Positions 1-12,935 are shown, numbered from the stretch's first letter. The stretch: DNA of 64,000 nt from Cunninghamella blakesleeana (GCA_017871115.1 JAFCIZ010000003.1:807001-871000), one strand, 5' to 3'. The notes: generated by a model not told the origin, from the letters alone. Numbers and translations: made by a program.

Positions 1-122
1 CTGCTTTATACTTTTTTATTATGCCGAAATAGAGAATAAAACATAAAATATAAGAATAAAATTTTGAATATTAACTTTTAATTCAATTATTTTAATTTAT
101 CATTATTATCGTTACTAATTAG

Positions 123-731
123 ATTAATGAAATTGAACAGCTAAATCAAAAAATTTTAGAGAAACAAACTGGCTTTGATGATCTTCATGAGGACGATATA
201 AAAGACTTAAACCAATTACTACTGGAGCAAGATTTAAAATATGTAAAAGACTGTTAACGACGATAATGATACATATATCTATATATAAATACTATGTTCA
301 AACTAATATGTATATCAAAAATATTGATTATTTTTTTTATTGTACTTTTTATAATTGTAATTAATACTAATAATAGGATAAGTTAAATGAAATATTAATC
401 AGTAATATAGATGAAGTAAAATTAGATGTATGTAATGTTTGTAGTCAATATCTACCCATTGATAAAACTGAATCTTCGTTTAGTTTACATAATAACAATA
501 GTGTAAGTTATCCATTTAAAAACTTATAAAAATATATAAAGATATCATTATACAATCATAATCAAATTAAATAAACTTTTTTTTATTTTTTTTCTTTAAA
601 TAAAACTCATTATCACCATAAAATAGGTACATAAAGCATACCTAGAAATTCAAAAAAAGGTAACCTCTCTACATGCCCAAAGAACGAAAAATCTTCAAAA
701 ACATAAGCAAAATGCAGAATTAATACAGTAA
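123..731 (+). CDS. LUC7: LUC7-like U1 snRNP-associated protein, 3' part (gene starts left of window)
   Basis: Three visible exons, 123-242, 377-502 and 627-731 (TAA), join in phase 0 and give about 116 residues. They encode a helical, Glu/Gln/Lys-rich stretch followed by a CCHH finger: CNVC, 15 residues, H, 5 residues, H. The spacing equals the second zinc finger of the LUC7 family, which acts in U1 snRNP during 5' splice-site selection. The helix before the finger and the short basic tail also fit LUC7. The finger body is divergent: the family's usual RLADH and GKLH surroundings are not conserved. Bases 1-122 look like an intron ending in TTACTAATTAG. The start and first zinc finger lie outside the window. 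A divergent paralogue or a decaying copy cannot be excluded. Confidence 0.6.
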
Positions 732-2149
732 AAATATAAACTAGCTTAATATTTTAAACGGATTATCAGTTGATTCAGAGCTCAAAGACCGATTTTACTG
801 AGAAATATTACTAAATGGTTTTAGCCAAAAAGTAAAAAAATACAAGAGGGAAATAATCATAACTTGGAAGAAAAATGAAATAAAATATACCTAAAACCTG
901 GTATATATATGTATTCAGTGATTGTTTTTAATTATGTATTCGTTTTTTTATAATTATACTATGTCATGATTATTATTAACATTGTTTTTTTCTGTCGCTT
1001 TCATTCTATTATATGGTCATACATGATACTATTTTCTATGCGTTTTAATAAGTATATATTTGGCTAAAACATTAAAGTTTTCTTTATAATAACCATTTGT
1101 AATTTTTTTCTATACACATAAAAAAATTATTAACCATAAATGGATAATACAAAAATAATATATGAGCAGTTTTTATTTATTAAAGCCTATATCAAGCTTT
1201 GCTAATTTTTGATGCTAACGGTAATAATTTTTGAAATACTTACATGGTTACTGTAATATCTAATAAATATTTAAAAAAAATAAGAAAGCTTTTGCGAATA
1301 TATTTCTTATTATTTGCATAAATTATCATCAGCAATTGGAATTATATTTCCTTACTGTTTTAAGTGAAATTGTAGTATATCTACAAGATTATTGCCAATA
1401 AACTTTCTGAGGTAATACTACAATTATCTAGTATCTCTTATTTTATTTTATTTTTTAAAAAAAAGAAATAGAAGTCAATATTTCAATAGGGAGTAGGTAG
1501 GTAAATATATAATTTGTACTATGTTATTAGTATTCTTCTATGATTTTTTTTTTCGTATTTATTGATATATTTATTTGATCACCCTCATTCTCACCGGTAG
1601 TACTTGATTTATTATTGTTATTACTATTTTATTTGGTCAGTAATTATATAAAAGTGCGTTTTTTTTCTATTCGGGCCAGTTTAATATTATTATAATACAT
1701 TTAATATGATAATCTTTATAAGACTATTTTCTACGTATTAATATTCTTGGATTTAATTTCCTAATATAGAAGGTATATTTTATTGAATAAAAAAACCATT
1801 CTATTTCGGTGTACTGATATATGAAAAAATAAACTCATTATAATGTTATATAATGATTAATTTTATTTACCAAAAAATAAAATTAAATGAACTACCTAAC
1901 AATAGTAGATTTTGAGATGTATTGGTATGTTGTGCTTCTGTTAGCTTACAGAATAATATTACGAAAAAGTATAGCGGGGATTAAAAAGTAGTGCTGGAGA
2001 AATTTAAATTCTCATTTTGTAATTTTTTTTAAATCTTTACTCTATCCATTTTTATTTTTTTCATACTATCCTATTATTATTACTTATTCGTCTATTGTAT
2101 TATAAATCTCCTCCATATTAAATCACTTATTGGATATATAATTTAAAAT
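732..2149. other. AT-rich intergenic region without recognisable gene
   Basis: About 1.4 kb between the LUC7-like gene and TVP23. It consists of AT-rich sequence with poly-A/T runs. I found no long ORF, tRNA-like box or repeat array. It should hold the LUC7 3' UTR and the TVP23 promoter. Confidence 0.5.
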
Positions 2150-3241
2150 ATGGTATGATTATATCATTATAAGCATAAAAAAGTAGCATACGCGTTTTAA
2201 ACAAAGTCCATTCAACTAATACTGTACGCTACCCCCCTATATGTATTAATACGTATATTTTTTTTATTTTAAAAAGTCTGACGAGAGTAGAGAAAATTTA
2301 CTTTCAAATGCTGCAGCAATAGAAACTGATTTAGAGAGCGGTCAAGCACGTTCAACTTTAAATCAATCATCAACAAATAATTTTAATAATAGTAATGCTG
2401 TTAGGGATTATTTTGAACGATCAAGGTACCTATAAACTTTTTTGTATATAAAATAAAAAATACAAAAATAGTATATCTTTATATATATAGAAGTATATTA
2501 ACATTTCATCAAAAACTAAAATATATGTATTATTACTTTTTCTTTAAAAAATAGTCATCCTATAGCAGCCTTCTTTTTTTTAGCCTTTCGGTTAGGTGCT
2601 TTATTAATGTATTTACTTGGATCCATATTCACTGATAATTTTACACTCGTCTTTGTTGTTACTATATTATTACTTGCTTTTGATTTTTGGACTGTGAAAA
2701 ATATTTCTGGTCGTTTATTAGTTGGACTTCGTTGGTGGAATGAAATTCAAGAAGATGGCTCAAATAAATGGGTGTTTGAAAGTGCAGATGTAAGTTAGAG
2801 TTAAAATAATATTAATAATATAATAATAGCGTATCAAAGTACCATCGTTACGAAAAACGGATATAATTAAATATAAATATAAATTAATTAATTGTTTGCT
2901 TTTTATTAATATAAATTTATATGTTTTTTTAGCCTAATCGACAAGTTAATTCAGCAGATTCACGCTTATTTTGGGCAGTACTTTATGGAACACCAATTCT
3001 TTGGATATTGTTTGCATTATCTTGTATTTTCACATTTAAAGTAACATGGTTAGTGATAGTGGTAGTGGCTATTGTATTGAACATGGCAAATGTTATTGGA
3101 TATACACAATGTGATAAAGATGCAAAAAGAAAATGGGCAACTGGTATGGCCACTCGATCAGCCTTAGGATCATTGGCTGGAAGTACAGGTTTTGTTGGCA
3201 AAGTAGTTACTTCTGGTCTTGGTAAATTATTATCTCGATAA
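2150..3241 (+). CDS. TVP23: Golgi membrane protein TVP23
   Basis: Proposed exons are 2150-2152 (the ATG alone), 2277-2425, 2555-2789 and 2933-3241, giving 231 aa. The protein begins [10 protein letters not shown] and has a polar N-terminus, then hydrophobic segments around [57 protein letters not shown] and [20 protein letters not shown]. The family signatures [20 protein letters not shown] and [10 protein letters not shown] are clear. TVP23 is a multi-span protein of late Golgi vesicles that works in endosome-Golgi retrograde transport. Exons 2-4 are certain. The first exon is inferred: no ATG lies in frame in exon 2, whereas ATG followed by GTATGA occurs at 2150, and the first AG after a CTAAT-like branch point is at 2275-2276. 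Confidence 0.88.
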
Positions 3242-3502
3242 ATAATAATATAGCTACGTATTTTATTCTTCTTTTTGGAAATATATATATCAAAAAACCA
3301 ATATTAAAAAAATAATGACAATGATAAAAGTAGGATACATTCTGTTATAGTCATATAAAATAATCAGAAATAAAATTTCATAAATATATTAAAAAGAAAA
3401 TAATGATAAAAATAGAGTGCATACAATTGTAGAGAACGCTCAATAAAAAAGTATTAGGGCAAAATATTAAAGAAAATAATAGATTAACAATTACAAGAGT
3501 TT

Positions 3503-3651
3503 TCATTTATATTGAGCATAAGGATCATTTCCAACTATATTACGGCGAGACCCAAAAGACATTCCTGACTATAAATAGCAACATGTATATATCAATATAT
3601 AGAATTATTAATTATCATACAAATACATAAATATATACATTCACACATACG

Positions 3652-3686
<35 letters not shown>

Positions 3687-4702
3687 TCGATTTTACCTGA
3701 TTTGAACCGCCATTATAACCATATTGATAAGTGTTATACATTCCTTCTGATGCTCTAGCTTTTTCAGATGTTAATGATGATGCTTGCTTATCTGCTAACT
3801 TTGGACCTAAATACTAGAATTATTAAAAGGAAATAGTAAAAATATAAGTAATTTTAATAACATCGCATTATCTAATCATCACTAATGTTATATATATATA
3901 TATATATATATGTTATATTACTTACTGTTGGAGATGTTCCAGCTTTATAACCATATCGAGATAATGAATGAATAGAATCTATAACCTAATAATATATATA
4001 AATATATTTCCTCATACTTATTAGCTCTTTTTATTTACATTCATTCTTATATATTATTTAAATTTATTTAATATATTTTATTTTTTACCTGTATTATATT
4101 TTTCTTTTCATACAAATCAACTGTTTGGAATAAATCATGTTTTGGTACGCCTAATATTTCTGCTCCACTAAGAAACTTTGAAATGTTTTCCATCTTTTTA
4201 CAAACATTTAAAAAAATAAATAAACTCACTTTATCATTCATCAAAAAGTTTTTACATTTTATAAATATTATTATTATTATTACCTGAATAAAAGGCATTC
4301 TAGATTCCTTGTATTTTCCTTGACCCGGTACCAATTTACCTATGACTCTAATATTAATATAAGTATATGCTTGATATTCATTTTTTTAACATATATATCT
4401 TTAGAACCAAAGATAATATATATATATATATGTATATACTTACTTGCACAAGATCACACCATCTTTTAAACTCTCGGCAAAATCATCCGTTGGAAAAGGT
4501 TCACCTAATAAAGTTTCAATCCATTCACGAGCTTCTCTTTCTCTTTCAACAGAATATTTACTATCAAGTTTTTCTTGTATTTCTAAATATGTATAAGTAT
4601 TAATATGATTATTATTATATAAACATAAATTCTATTTCTATTTTTTAATTATATATTTTTATATTTTTTACCTTTATCAAGGCCATATAAAGGAGTTTCC
4701 AT
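3503..4702 (-). CDS. SCP1: Calponin-homology actin-binding protein, transgelin/SCP1 type
   Basis: Seven exons read from right to left: 4672-4702, 4444-4582, 4284-4347, 4089-4193, 3926-3985, 3697-3813 and 3503-3568 (TGA). They give 193 aa, close to the usual ~200 aa of fungal Scp1. A single calponin-homology domain covers about residues 15-135, with AREWIETLLGEPFP, LKDGVILCK, MPFIQMENISKFL and LFQTVDLYEKKNI. A C-terminal calponin-like repeat follows (YQYGYNGGSNQSGMSFGSRR). The family bundles actin filaments and acts in cortical actin patches. The gene converges on TVP23 with a 261-bp gap. All exon joins keep phase. Confidence 0.92.
3652..3686. repeat. (AC)n then (AT)n microsatellite in SCP1 intron
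   Basis: A short CA/AC run passes directly into an AT dinucleotide run inside the last intron of SCP1. Similar (AT)n tracts sit in many introns of this window. Confidence 0.8.
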
Positions 4703-6869
4703 CGTTCAATTTTTTGATAATTTATATTAATAGGAATGGAAAGAAAAAAAAAAACGAAAAATTAATGGTGATCACCAAGAATAATTTTATAAATCTGGAG
4801 CAGAAAAAAAATATTTGAATTCCGTCATATTTATTTGGCGGAGCTTTTTAAAAAAATTCAAGTTAAAAAAGTTTTTTAATTTTTTTTCAAAAAGACAATA
4901 GCTTACTTTAATAATTGCAATCAATACGCTGTATATTACCTGGAGGCTCAAGAATTTTTTTGTAGAAATTACCTTAGAATCTATGTAGTAGGAATTATAA
5001 GGTATATATATATCTGATGTATAAAATAATAAATAATAATATATGATGCTATGAAAGTATGTACGTGTTCACTATAATAGTAATTGATTTATTTTATTGT
5101 ATTATTAGGTTAATACTATTAAATCTACAATAAATGACCTCACATCAAAAAATTCGATAATCAATAAAAAAAAAAAGGGTAAAGTAAGTGGCATACGAAT
5201 GTTTCGCAACATTAAGGTATATTCGCTTATTACCCTACCTTCCTTTCTAACTGTCTGGTATCCTACTCATTATTACAAGTAATAATAGCATAAATCAATA
5301 ACAGTGTCAGATCAAACTCAGCCATCAATTTAACAGAAAGAACAAAAATATAAAAGCAGTAGCTGGTCTAGCATACCTTAAAAAATTAAATAAAAAGGAA
5401 AAAAGATTTTGAAAAACGAGGTGGAGAAATCATATTTTTCTTTTAAAATATTTGTTTTATAAATATATATATATATATATATATATTTAAAATATTAATT
5501 TTTTAAAAAGCATACATGTATTTATAATTATTAAGATATTACAATGAATGTATGAGTAAAAGCTACAAAAATAACACCCGTTAATCTTTTGATTACTAGC
5601 AGTAATGAACTACCTTTTTACTTTACTGTTTGCAGAATATCCTTATTTTAAAATACATACATACTTAAAATTTCTTAGACTTACCAGTTACAATAATAAT
5701 AATAATAATTAAAAACAATTCTAAAACCAACTAAATAAAAATTACTTTTTAGTGTGAAAAAAAAGCCTTATTAATAATTTCATTGTTACCAAACAAATGA
5801 TGACCACCTTTTTAGTAAGCTTTGTACTTTTTTTTTTTCTACATTAGTGAATAAAATAAAGGTCCCTTTTTTTTTAACTGAAACGGAGCTGAAAATTATG
5901 TCATCCAGGTTACAAATTTGTTGCGCTATTTTACCAAAAGATGAATAATAAAAGTCTGGATTTAACTTGTTGAGAACATATTCTGATTGGCTGATTTTCG
6001 TGAGAAAAATGAGCCAATTTTGTACATAGTATGTAGTCAAAACTTCTTGAAATGATATTATTTGCTGTAAGGTTCCACGTTTCGTTTTTTTTTAAAAAAA
6101 AATAAATATATTTACATTTATTTATATACATAAACATATAGTATTTATGACCGTTAATATGATAAGATTTATTATTATTATTATTATTTTATTATTATTT
6201 AATTTATGTGTCAATTAATTTTACGAAAAAAGTAATATATATACATCTATGTAAAAAAAGGTTTAGAAGATTTAAAATAAAGTTTTATATTCATCCATTG
6301 AAAAAAAATTCCTTGTTCAAAAATAATTAAAAAAGAGAAACCATTCAACCGCCGGTTCAAAACTTTTTTTTGTTACCCCACAAAAAAAGATATTAGGCGG
6401 GATACGGCTTTTGGCAGTTTTTGGCAAGATAAAAGAAAACGAGCTATTTTTCATCACTTTTATATTTAATATTTATTATTTATATTAAATGTATATATAA
6501 AAAATATTATATAGATATAAAAAATAGATTATCTAGTCTAAAAAGTAACGCAGTATAAATAGAATTAACCTGAAAAGCGTCAAATTGCAATAAACCGCGG
6601 AAAGCATTTTTTATATGTAATAACTAAAAATAGAGAATGAAAAGAATACTTTTTCTCACGATTTATCCAATCAAATTTTTTTTTCATCACCATTGACTCA
6701 CCTTTCAATTTTTTTTATTCTCCACCGATTTTTTCATTTTCCCCTTTTTTAAATAAAAGAGCGGTATTTTTTTTTTAATTCTCTTTCTTTCATTTTATTT
6801 TTTTAAAAGTAAAAAAAAAACTCCTTTTATCTTTTTTTTCTTTTTTTCATATATATACTATATACAAAC
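4703..6869. other. Divergent intergenic region between SCP1 and NAD-GDH
   Basis: This 2.2-kb gap carries the promoters of two divergent genes. It is mostly AT-rich. Two stretches stand out: a higher-GC island at about 5190-5290, and a minus-strand open stretch at 5786-6137 with ordinary protein composition but no recognised family. Upstream of GDH lies CCG-C-CGG at 6349-6355, then pyrimidine-rich tracts up to a TATA-like ATATATATACTATA about 25 bp before the ATG. Confidence 0.45.
6347..6357. promoter_or_regulatory. Possible Zn2Cys6-type CCG-N-CGG element
   Basis: AACCG-C-CGGTT is an odd-length inverted repeat about 510 bp upstream of the NAD-GDH start. It contains two CGG triplets in everted orientation, the kind of half-site bound by fungal binuclear zinc-cluster regulators. 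It stands out in very AT-rich DNA. Only one copy is seen, so this is suggestive. Confidence 0.25.
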
Positions 6870-9800
6870 ATGACTGGTGCTTCTTTGGCTCCACCTACTA
6901 CTAATGGTGTTTCTCAAAAGAAACATACTGAAGATCTTCATGGCTATAACGCTAATGTATTTTCTGGTAAACAAGATCAAATGGTTGAAGTATGTGCCCA
7001 TCTTGAAAAAACTGGTTTCATCCCTAGTACTTTCTTACAAAACGAAGTAACTTGGTTTTATGGGTAATATATTAAAATAAAACAAAACAGTTTTGATATT
7101 TTTTTTTTTTTCTAATATGTTTTTTATTTTTTTTATCTTTTAGTAATCTTGGTATTGATGATGACTACTTCCGTCTTGAATCTGTTGAAACTATTGCTAA
7201 CCATATTATGGCTCTTTATGGTGCTAAAATCGAAGCCTTCACAAAACAAAAGAGTGCCTTAGAAATTAACCTTGAAAAAGAAACTGAAGACTCCTCTGTA
7301 TATATCCATTCTTCTGAACCTGGTGTTTCTCAATTACAAGGTCCTCAATTTGAAAAAAGGTAAATAAAATAATAAAAGTTATAACTATAAATAGAGTGGG
7401 ATATAAAAAAGAGCAAATATAATAATAATAATAAAAGGGGTGAAGGTGTAGGAAAAGTAAGATAAAGCAATCAAATGAGATAACGATAGAGTTATTAATA
7501 TATATTTATTATTTTATTTTATCTTTAATTTTTTAGAATTGATGAAAAGTATTTAAATACCTCTGTTGCCTCTGAAGCTTATCGTGTTGAATCTTATCGT
7601 TCTGACAGCACCATTACTTCCAATATGACTTCTCAACTCCGTTGCTACTTTGTTACTAAATGTCAATTTGAAAATCCTAATCCTACACCTGAACAAGAAA
7701 CTGACATTAACCAAGTTGGTGATAAAAATTTCCTTCTTAAAGCTACTGAACATACTAAAAAGACTTATGAAGAAGTAATGCGTAATGTTTTACAACGTAC
7801 TGGTCCCGTCATTGAAATGTTTGAAGTAAAAGGTACTCGTGAACATCGCCTTGTCATTGGTTATCGCCAACGTAGTACTCAAGGTTTCTTCTCTGCTATG
7901 TCTGATTTATACCATTTCTATGATTTATATTCTTCTCGTAAATATGTTGAACAATTCTCTAACGGTGTAACAATCATGGGTTTATATCTCAAACAAATGC
8001 CCACTTCTAAAGCCATTCCTATGGAACATTCCATTCACCAAATCTTAAAGGAAGCTTCTTTATTATACTGTTTACCTCAAACACCTCTCCAAGAATTCTT
8101 CAAGACTAATAAGTTATCTGTACAAGAAACTGTTTATGGTTATGTTGCTTGGATCTTTGCCCAACACTTTTTAAATCGTCTTGGTAAAGAATACCTTAGT
8201 CTTACTGATATCTTGGATACTGCCAATCCTGTCCATGAAGAAGTTTTAACCAAAATGAAGAAACGTCTCCGTCAAGATACTTTTACTCGTGAATATATCT
8301 TAGATATTATCAAACAATATCCTGATCTTATTAAATTATTATATGCTAACTTTGCTACTGTTCATTATGTCAATCAACGTGAAGCCACTTTACAACCTAC
8401 TATTTCTTATCAACGATTAACCACCGTTGAAAACTTAACTATTGATCAATTACGCAAGAAGATTGCTAATGTCACCTCCAACGCTCATGAGCAATTGGTG
8501 TTTGAATCTTTCTTAACTTTCAATCAACATGTTCTCAAGACCAACTTTTACCAATCTACCAAAGTAGCTTTATCGTTCCGTTTGGACCCTAATTTCTTAC
8601 CTGAAATTGAATATCCTAATAAATTATATGGTATGTTCCTTGTAGTTGGTTCCGAATTCAGAGGTTTCCATCTCCGCTTCCGTGATGTTGCCCGTGGTGG
8701 TATCCGTATTATCCGATCTCGTAATCGCGAAGCTTATTCCATTAATCAACGTACTCTCTTTGATGAAAATTATGCTTTAGCTGCTACCCAACAACGCAAA
8801 AATAAAGATATTCCTGAAGGTGGTTCCAAGGGTACTATTTTATTAGATATTGATCAACAAGATAAACCTTTAGTTGCTTTTGAAAAATACGTAGATAGTG
8901 TTTTGGATTTATTAATTACTGGTACTACCCCCGGTATTAAGGAACCTTTAGTCGATAAGGTAGGTAAACCTGAAATTTTATTCTTTGGTCCTGATGAAGG
9001 TACAGCTGATTATATGGACTGGGCTTCTCAACATGCTCGTAGAAGAGGTGCTAGTTTCTGGAAGGCTTTCACCACTGGTAAAAGTCAATCCTTAGGTGGT
9101 ATCCCTCATGATACTTATGGTATGACAACTCGTTCAGTTCACCAATATGTTCTTGGTATTTACCGCACTTTTGGATTAAAAGAAGAAGAATGTACTAAAT
9201 TACAAACTGGTGGTCCCGATGGTGATTTAGGTTCTAATGAAATTAAGATCTCTAAAGATAAAACCGTTGCTGTTGTAGATGGTGCTGGTGTACTTTATGA
9301 TCCTAAAGGAATTGATCGTACTGAATTATTACGCTTGGCCAATGCTCGTTTAATGATTAGCAACTTTAATACTGAAAAATTATCTCCTGAAGGTTTCCGT
9401 GTCTTGGTAGATGAAAATAATGTAACTTTACCTAGTGGTGAAGTAATTGATAATGGTTTACAATTCCGTAACACCTTCCATACCAATCGCTTAGCTTCTG
9501 CTACTGTCTTTGTCCCTTGTGGTGGTCGTCCTGAATCCATTGATTTATATAATGTTCAAAAGTTAGTGAATGAAGATGGTGTTCCCTTATTTAAATACAT
9601 TGTCGAAGGTGCCAATTTATTCATTACCCAAGAAGCTCGTTTACGTTTAGAAAAACAAGGTATTGTGATTTTCAAGGATGCTTCTGCTAATAAAGGTGGT
9701 GTTACCTCATCTTCATTAGAAGTTCTTGCCGCTCTTGCCTTTAATGATACTGAATTTGAACAACATATGTGCGTAAAAGATGGTGTAGTTCCTGAATTTT

Positions 9801-10201
9801 ACCAAAATTATGTTAAAGAAGTGCAAACCATTATTGAACGTAATGCTGCTGTTGAATTTGAAGCCTTATGGCGTGAACATAAAAAGACCAGCCAACCTAT
9901 TTCTATTTTATCTGACGAACTTTCTATTGCTATTGTCCAACTTCAAGAACAATTACAAGAAGCTGGATTATGGTCTAATCCTTCTTTACGTCAATCTGTC
10001 TTATTACGTGCCTTCCCTAAATTATTGTTAGAAAAAGTTGGTTTAGATACTTTGTTAAAACGTGTTCCTGAAAATTATGTTAAAGCTATCTTTGGTGCTT
10101 ATTTATCTTCTCAATTCGTTTACCACTATGGCCCTCGCCCCGATCATTTTGCTTTCTTCGAATTCATGCGTGAAAATTATTACAATGAATCTGATCAATA
10201 A
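6870..10201 (+). CDS. GDH2: NAD-specific glutamate dehydrogenase, large fungal type
   Basis: Exons 6870-7063, 7144-7359 and 7537-10201 give 1024 aa, near the ~1000-1100 aa of fungal Gdh2. The enzyme oxidises glutamate to 2-oxoglutarate and ammonia with NAD and serves glutamate catabolism. A long N-terminal regulatory region precedes the catalytic core. The core shows FRGFHLRFRDVARGGIR, the PEGGSKG substrate loop (Lys near residue 568), GPDEGTADYMDWA, TGGPDGDLGSNEIK and VEGANLFIT. The start fits: MTGASLAPPT follows a pyrimidine tract and a TATA-like run, with no upstream in-frame ATG nearby. Codons favour TTC, GGT and CGT more than neighbouring genes do, which suggests high expression. Confidence 0.96.
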
Positions 10202-10716
10202 TTTTTTAATTTATTACTTTTAGAGAAGAAAAAAAACATAGTTTTTGTTTTTAAATAGAATAATACCCCCCCTTCTCCTATTTATTACTATTATTTTACT
10301 ACATCATTTTTTAAAAGAAAAAAACTCATTAAATTTCAATAAATACATTTTTTCATTTTGATATTTTTTTCATTGATACACAAAAAACGAATACGTGATC
10401 TTTTTTTATTTTTTTTTTCTCATTTAGATTGTGTTACTAAACTTTTAAAAAAATAATAATGGAAAAGCAATGGAAAGTTTAAAAAATTATTTATTTTATA
10501 AACAAGTTAATATGAAAATAAATAGATATAAATGACAAAAGAATGTGTGTATACATTTTTTTCATACGTATATGTATTTTTTGTATATGAAAAAAAAAAA
10601 AGGAAATATATGAATTCAATAGATAATATATATATATAATACTTGTACAAAAAAAAAAGGAGAAAAAAGGGAAATATACAAATACAAAAATAAAAATAAA
10701 TAAAAAGGTATTTTTG

Positions 10717-10755
<39 letters not shown>

Positions 10756-10807
10756 CAAGTGGGAAAAATAAATAATTGAACTGAAATAATTACATAATTA
10801 CATATAT
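10202..10807. other. Convergent 3' region between GDH2 and the Asn-rich gene
   Basis: No gene seen. The region holds the 3' ends of two convergent genes, several poly-A/T runs and an (AT)n tract at 10719-10753. Confidence 0.6.
10719..10753. repeat. (AT)n microsatellite
   Basis: An uninterrupted 35-bp AT dinucleotide run about 50 bp beyond the stop codon of the Asn-rich gene. Confidence 0.9.
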
Positions 10808-11502
10808 CTATTCTTCTTGCTGTTGCCAACCTTGCATTCGCCGAGTAACTTTTGATCTATGCCTATGGTGACGATGATGATTTGATTGCTGTTTATGATG
10901 TATCCCACGTACCTTTAACCATAACCGATCACACCAACCACCTGGCATACAACAAGGTACTACATTCCACCAGCATCCATAACCCCACCAGCATCGCCAC
11001 ATCCCAGGATCTAATTCTAAGCTTTTCATTGACCCATTAGATGACCATCGATGATCTATATCTTGTTGATAATAAGCTGAATGAATTCTATCTTGATCAC
11101 GCTCTTCTAAATCTTCTAATTCATCATCGTCATCATGCTCTATATCTATATTATTGATTCCATTATAAATATTATTACTATAATTATAATTATTAGGATT
11201 AGATTTAGTTAAAGAAGGGTGAAGGGAGATAATTTTTTCTTCTTCTTCTTTAATAGCTTCTTGTTGTCTATCGATCATCATCATCATAGCTTCTTTACCA
11301 CCACCTAATGCACGAAGTTGAGATTGAATTAAGTCATATAATAATAATCCTGATATCACAATAAAACTATCAAAGGTATCAAATTGGGTTGTTGTTTTAT
11401 TATCATTTAAATGTCGAAAAGGATTATTGCTACTGATTTTTTTTAAATTGCCATTATTATTATTATTATCTGAAATTGTTGTCGCTTCTGATGTTGTATT
11501 AC

Positions 11503-11535
<33 letters not shown>

Positions 11536-12670
11536 CGGTTATTGTTGTTTTAAAAAATGTCATTTTTGTTGATTTTTGAGTCAAAGAAGCAATTATCTCT
11601 CTCCTATTTTGATCAGGTTTATAAATTTCACATAATAGATCCATACTTGGATGGTGTTGATCGCCATTATTATCATCCATATGCATACGCCATCGATAAG
11701 GAAATGACTGTTGCTGCTGTTGCTGTGTATCCCAAAAAAAAGAAAAAGTACTTGTCGTCATTGTAATAGGTTTTAAAGAAGGTTGGCGAGATAAAAAAGT
11801 CATGTAGTGCCAATTTTGTTCAATAAAACTCCATAAAGGCTTATCATCATTTAATGCATCATAAAGTGTTACATAATGTTGCATATGTTTAGGAATAACT
11901 AGTCGTTGGTTTTGGTCCATGTCTTCATCATAATCACCGTCTTCATCTTTATTTATCGCTTGATGTATGCTATCGTGATCACTACTGCTACTATCATCTA
12001 TATCATCTTCGTCTTCATGTTTATTATCTATTTTAGTTTTAGTATGATTTTTTCCATGATTGAACTGATGCTGGTAATTATCTTTATTTAAATCCAAACT
12101 CTTATTTTTTTTATGTTGATGATAATCACCTCCTTTTCCATTTCCAGATAATGTTACCATACTATTTGTAGTATCATTATTATTATTCGTAATACTAGCA
12201 TTCTTATTATTGTTATTGTTACTATTATTGTTTGTCACGAGGTCATATCTACTCCCAGACACCAAAGAAGAAGGATCGTCTTCATCTTGAACTTGAAATA
12301 AAGTATGCAAAGCCATAGAAGGGCGATAAAAAACAATATCATTATTTATGTCACGACAAACGGTACATTTCATAGATTGATCTTGAGTTGCTTTAGTTTT
12401 CATCAATTGATCACTAAATAAGTTGAGTTCAAGTTTTGTTACCGAGGGCGAAGATGGTGGGGGCAACTGGGCGTTATTATTATTTAATTTCATTTCCATA
12501 ACGGGTACAGATGGATAGTAATTGTAGGATGGAGGTTCAAGCGGATTTTCATAATTAGTAGCATTTGCGGTCGCAGTTGTAGTTGTAGTGGTTGCCGTTG
12601 TAGTTGCAGTTGCAGTTGTTGTTGTTGTCGTTGCTGTTGGATGGGTACTATCCTTATTTATTGAATTCAT
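10808..12670 (-). CDS. Unrecognised Asn/Thr/His-rich protein
   Basis: A single exon of 620 aa that I do not recognise. It starts with a Thr/Ala-rich run and has Asn, Gln and Asp/Glu tracts throughout. Three more ordinary blocks lie between them: a Trp/aromatic block about residues 265-345 (LYDALNDDKPLWSFIEQNW, TFSFFWD, YRWRMHMD), a block with MDLLCEIY, REIIASLTQKSTKMTFFKTT, and a hydrophobic helix FDSFIVISGLLLYDLIQSQL. The C-terminus is rich in Trp and Cys (MWRCWWGYGCWWNVVPCCM) and then basic His/Arg-rich. The order of beta-like blocks followed by a hydrophobic helix is reminiscent of the tubby/DUF6593-like fold common in fungi, but that is weak inference. The Cys/Trp patch could be a palmitoylated or membrane-touching segment. 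The 620-codon open frame in AT-rich DNA argues that the gene is real. Confidence 0.7.
11503..11535. repeat. ATT trinucleotide repeat encoding poly-Asn (minus strand)
   Basis: An ATT/AAT triplet run inside the Asn-rich gene. It codes for a run of ten or so asparagines on the minus strand. Several shorter such runs occur in the same gene. Confidence 0.8.
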
Positions 12671-12904
12671 TGCTGATAATGCCGATATATAAATAGATAA
12701 AATATGTATAGTTTAATTATAAATATTAATAACTCTTAACATAAAATAATTTATAAAATAATATATATAAATAAAAGAGTGAAAAGAATTATATACAAAA
12801 AGTAAATATATAATTATATATATATTTATATATTTATATATATCAATTCAATAAAGATATATTAACTGTATACTAGATATATATGTATATAAAATTATAT
12901 ATTG

Positions 12905-12935
<31 letters not shown>

